A DNA stretch of 64,000 bases. Origin: Deltaproteobacteria bacterium. GTDB lineage: Bacteria; Myxococcota_C; UBA6777. Positions within the stretch are counted from its first letter, which is position 1; each line of letters begins with the position of its first letter. Shown piece by piece: positions 62,548 through 64,000 of the stretch. The stretch lies in NCBI GenBank assembly GCA_006226375.1, contig SBHC01000054.1:62001-126000 (forward strand), in the 5' to 3' direction. The notes below the pieces were generated by a model. That model was not told where the DNA came from and ran no database searches. It saw only the letters and a list, made by a program, of their open reading frames with translations. A program made the translations under genes and the position numbers.

Positions 62548-62988
62548 ATGAAAAAGCGATGGAAAGCTCTTTGTTTGTTTTTGTTCATCGGCCTGATGCC
62601 CATTTGGACAGGTTGCGGAACACCCGATGGTGCGGTGACTGTCACGCTGAAAGCCGATAGTTATCTTTTGGGCGACAAGGTACGCCTGCTTTTTGTCGCC
62701 GCAGGGTGCACAGGAGCCGTCGCAACCGCCCTTTTCCACGAATATCCTTTTGTGTGTCAGGACACTCAGGTCAGGATGAATGGTGAGACGACATATCGCT
62801 TTGAACCGGGAACGTCAGCACATGCGGTCTACGTGGTCTGTCATGACGGGAAACGTGCAAAAAGGATAGACGCAACCAACGGGCACACCATCAACATCAA
62901 AGTGTCTGCTTCATCAAGCCACTCCATCAGCCACAGCCATGATAAACGGCTGCGCGTTGTCACCAATGACTGTTGGAACTTTAGGTAG
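62548..62988 (+). CDS. Small predicted lipoprotein with His/Ser-rich tail
   Basis: A 146-residue product. MKKRWKALCLFLFIGLMPIWTGC is a clean lipoprotein signal, and AAAAAGGAAG lies just upstream, so this ATG is preferred to earlier ones in the same frame. The mature part looks like a single beta-sandwich (GAVTVTLKADSYLLGDKVRLLFVAAGC, TTYRFEPGTSAHAVYVVCHDGK). It has five internal cysteines, and toward the end a run of Ser and His (SSSHSISHSHD) that might bind a metal. No family was recognised. It is the first gene after the repeat-rich gap and lies upstream of the archaemetzincin gene with 126 bases between. Confidence 0.7.
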   Translation: MKKRWKALCLFLFIGLMPIWTGCGTPDGAVTVTLKADSYLLGDKVRLLFVAAGCTGAVATALFHEYPFVCQDTQVRMNGETTYRFEPGTSAHAVYVVCHDGKRAKRIDATNGHTINIKVSASSSHSISHSHDKRLRVVTNDCWNFR

Positions 62989-63114
62989 GCCTCCCTCCTC
63001 TTCTCTCCTTGTTCCACTCACGCTCCTCAATCAAACCCAGAGGTTGTGCGTCATTGGCTTGGAAGCCTCAAGGCAAAGAGCATGGATGGAACACAAGAGA
63101 AGAGGGAAACCACG

Positions 63115-64000
63115 ATGCAACAAGCGAACAAGCTAGCTCTGATAGGATTGGGTCTATGCGTTGTGTTCACAACCTTCGCCATCGCACCCCGACCGAAGAA
63201 ACGCAAGACACACAACGACAGGAAGCACGCTCGCAAGCTGGCTCGAATGGCCAAGAAGATCCGCCGTCACTTCCGGAGGTTTCGAGGAGGAGATTGGACC
63301 AGAGGACCGGGTCGCTCGGAGCGTTACCAAAGTGTACGCTCTTACATGCGCAGTCGGCCTACGCGTCCTTTGGGCAGACGTCGTGTGATTTATGTACTTC
63401 CCCTCGGACGGTTCACCCAAGGCCAAACCAAGGTTGTGAAGTTAACCGCCAAACTCTTGGGTTTGTACTTCAGCCGCCCTGTGAAAATGCACAAACCCCT
63501 CCCCCTTTCGGTGATTCCATCGCGGGCTCGACGCAAGCACCCCACCTGGGGCGACAAGCAGATCCTCAGCCGATATGTTTTGTACAAGGTACTCAAGCCG
63601 CGTATGCCGCGGGATGCAGCCGCCTTCATCGCCCTGACAAGCTCCGATCTGTGGCCTGGAAGAGGATGGAACTTTGTGTTTGGAGAAGCCGATCTCAACC
63701 AACGTGTGGGAGTTTGGTCCATCTACCGCAACGGCAATCCAGACAAAAGCCCCAAAGACTTTCGCAGCTGCCTCCTCCACACAGTCAAGGTTGCAAGCCA
63801 CGAGTTGGGCCATATTTTTTCAGTACCCCACTGCAAGGCCTACGAGTGCAACATGTGTGGGTCCAACAGTCGCACGGAATCCGACGCGCGCCCCTTGGCT
63901 CTCTGTCCCCAATGCTTTCAAAAGATATGCTGGGCCACGCAGTGCCAACCGCTCCTGCGTTACAAGAAGCTGCATCAGTTCTGCAAGACACATGGGCTGC
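63115..64000 (+). CDS. Secreted archaemetzincin-like metalloprotease (3' end cut by window)
   Basis: At least 295 residues, still open at the window edge. The start gives a signal peptide (MQQANKLALIGLGLCVVFTTFAIA) then a very basic segment of about 60 residues. The protease core begins at about VIYVLPLGRF. The zinc site is HELGH-x5-HC (H-E-L-G-H-I-F-S-V-P-H-C), followed by the Cys/Met region CKAYECNMCGSNS and, after 16 residues, C-P-Q-C, which matches the archaemetzincin signature (two zinc sites, one structural). The glycine usually found in H-E-x2-H-x2-G-x2-H is Ser here. Most archaemetzincins are cytosolic; an export signal is unusual. The start could also be an in-frame ATG at 63082. A related stub lies at 20829-21038. 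Confidence 0.85.
   Translation, partial: MQQANKLALIGLGLCVVFTTFAIAPRPKKRKTHNDRKHARKLARMAKKIRRHFRRFRGGDWTRGPGRSERYQSVRSYMRSRPTRPLGRRRVIYVLPLGRFTQGQTKVVKLTAKLLGLYFSRPVKMHKPLPLSVIPSRARRKHPTWGDKQILSRYVLYKVLKPRMPRDAAAFIALTSSDLWPGRGWNFVFGEADLNQRVGVWSIYRNGNPDKSPKDFRSCLLHTVKVASHELGHIFSVPHCKAYECNMCGSNSRTESDARPLALCPQCFQKICWATQCQPLLRYKKLHQFCKTHGL

Noticed and set aside
1-64000. tRNA, rRNA, prophage, integron or insertion-sequence genes
   Set aside because: All gaps longer than 100 bases were read for cloverleaf-like or transposase-like sequence; none was convincing, though small RNAs cannot be excluded by eye.

Overview
The window looks like part of the chromosome of a Myxococcota-type bacterium (former deltaproteobacterial myxobacteria and relatives) with moderate GC content. 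The basis is composite: one protein ends in a MYXO-CTERM-like sorting tail, there are two large 'eukaryote-like' Ser/Thr kinases, several huge cysteine-rich lipoproteins built from MopE-type (DNDCDG) or 43-residue CGxC repeats, SBBP beta-propeller repeats, and many TPR proteins. No genus can be named from the sequence alone. No rRNA, tRNA, CRISPR array, prophage or intact insertion sequence was recognised.

Layout. 1-3.6 kb: an RND efflux adaptor (start of the permease at the very edge), small lipoproteins and a PHB-depolymerase-like esterase. 3.8-7.7 kb: two thiolases and a carotenoid-oxygenase-family enzyme. 7.9-13.8 kb: a TPR lipoprotein, then a MoxR ATPase / DUF58 / BatA-vWA operon behind a good sigma70-type promoter. 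14.7-42 kb: an exoprotein region holding a 2022-aa lipoprotein with 39 Cys-rich repeats and a discoidin-like end, a PEGA-domain Ser/Thr kinase, a TonB-dependent receptor, three MopE-type metal-motif proteins (one with a vWA domain and MYXO-CTERM tail), and a 1515-aa protein joining the same Cys-rich repeats to SBBP propellers. 42-49.3 kb: thiamine-binding protein, YifB/ComM ATPase, RecA with a basic tail, a Ser/Thr kinase fused to a response-regulator receiver, and a receiver-histidine kinase. 49.3-64 kb: acyl-CoA dehydrogenase, an unknown same-frame gene pair, an outer-membrane barrel, TatA, an SMP-30-like propeller, endonuclease III with a histone-H1-like Lys-rich extension, MobA, DUF3817, FdhD, adenosylhomocysteinase with a divergent LysR regulator, a 1.15-kb repeat-rich gene-poor gap, a lipoprotein, and a secreted archaemetzincin cut by the window edge.

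How it may work together. The middle region encodes mainly secreted or surface-anchored proteins with hundreds of cysteines and many acidic Asn/Asp metal-type loops; a TonB receptor and a transmembrane kinase lie among them, so metal or ligand handling at the cell surface is a reasonable but untested inference. The kinase-receiver fusion followed by a receiver-histidine kinase suggests a joint Ser/Thr and His-Asp signalling cassette. Gene remnants (a C-terminal archaemetzincin stub, an NHL/Cys-rich stub, and a frame-broken fragment) show that the accessory parts of the window turn over.

Most functional calls rest on motifs read by eye; no database search was run.
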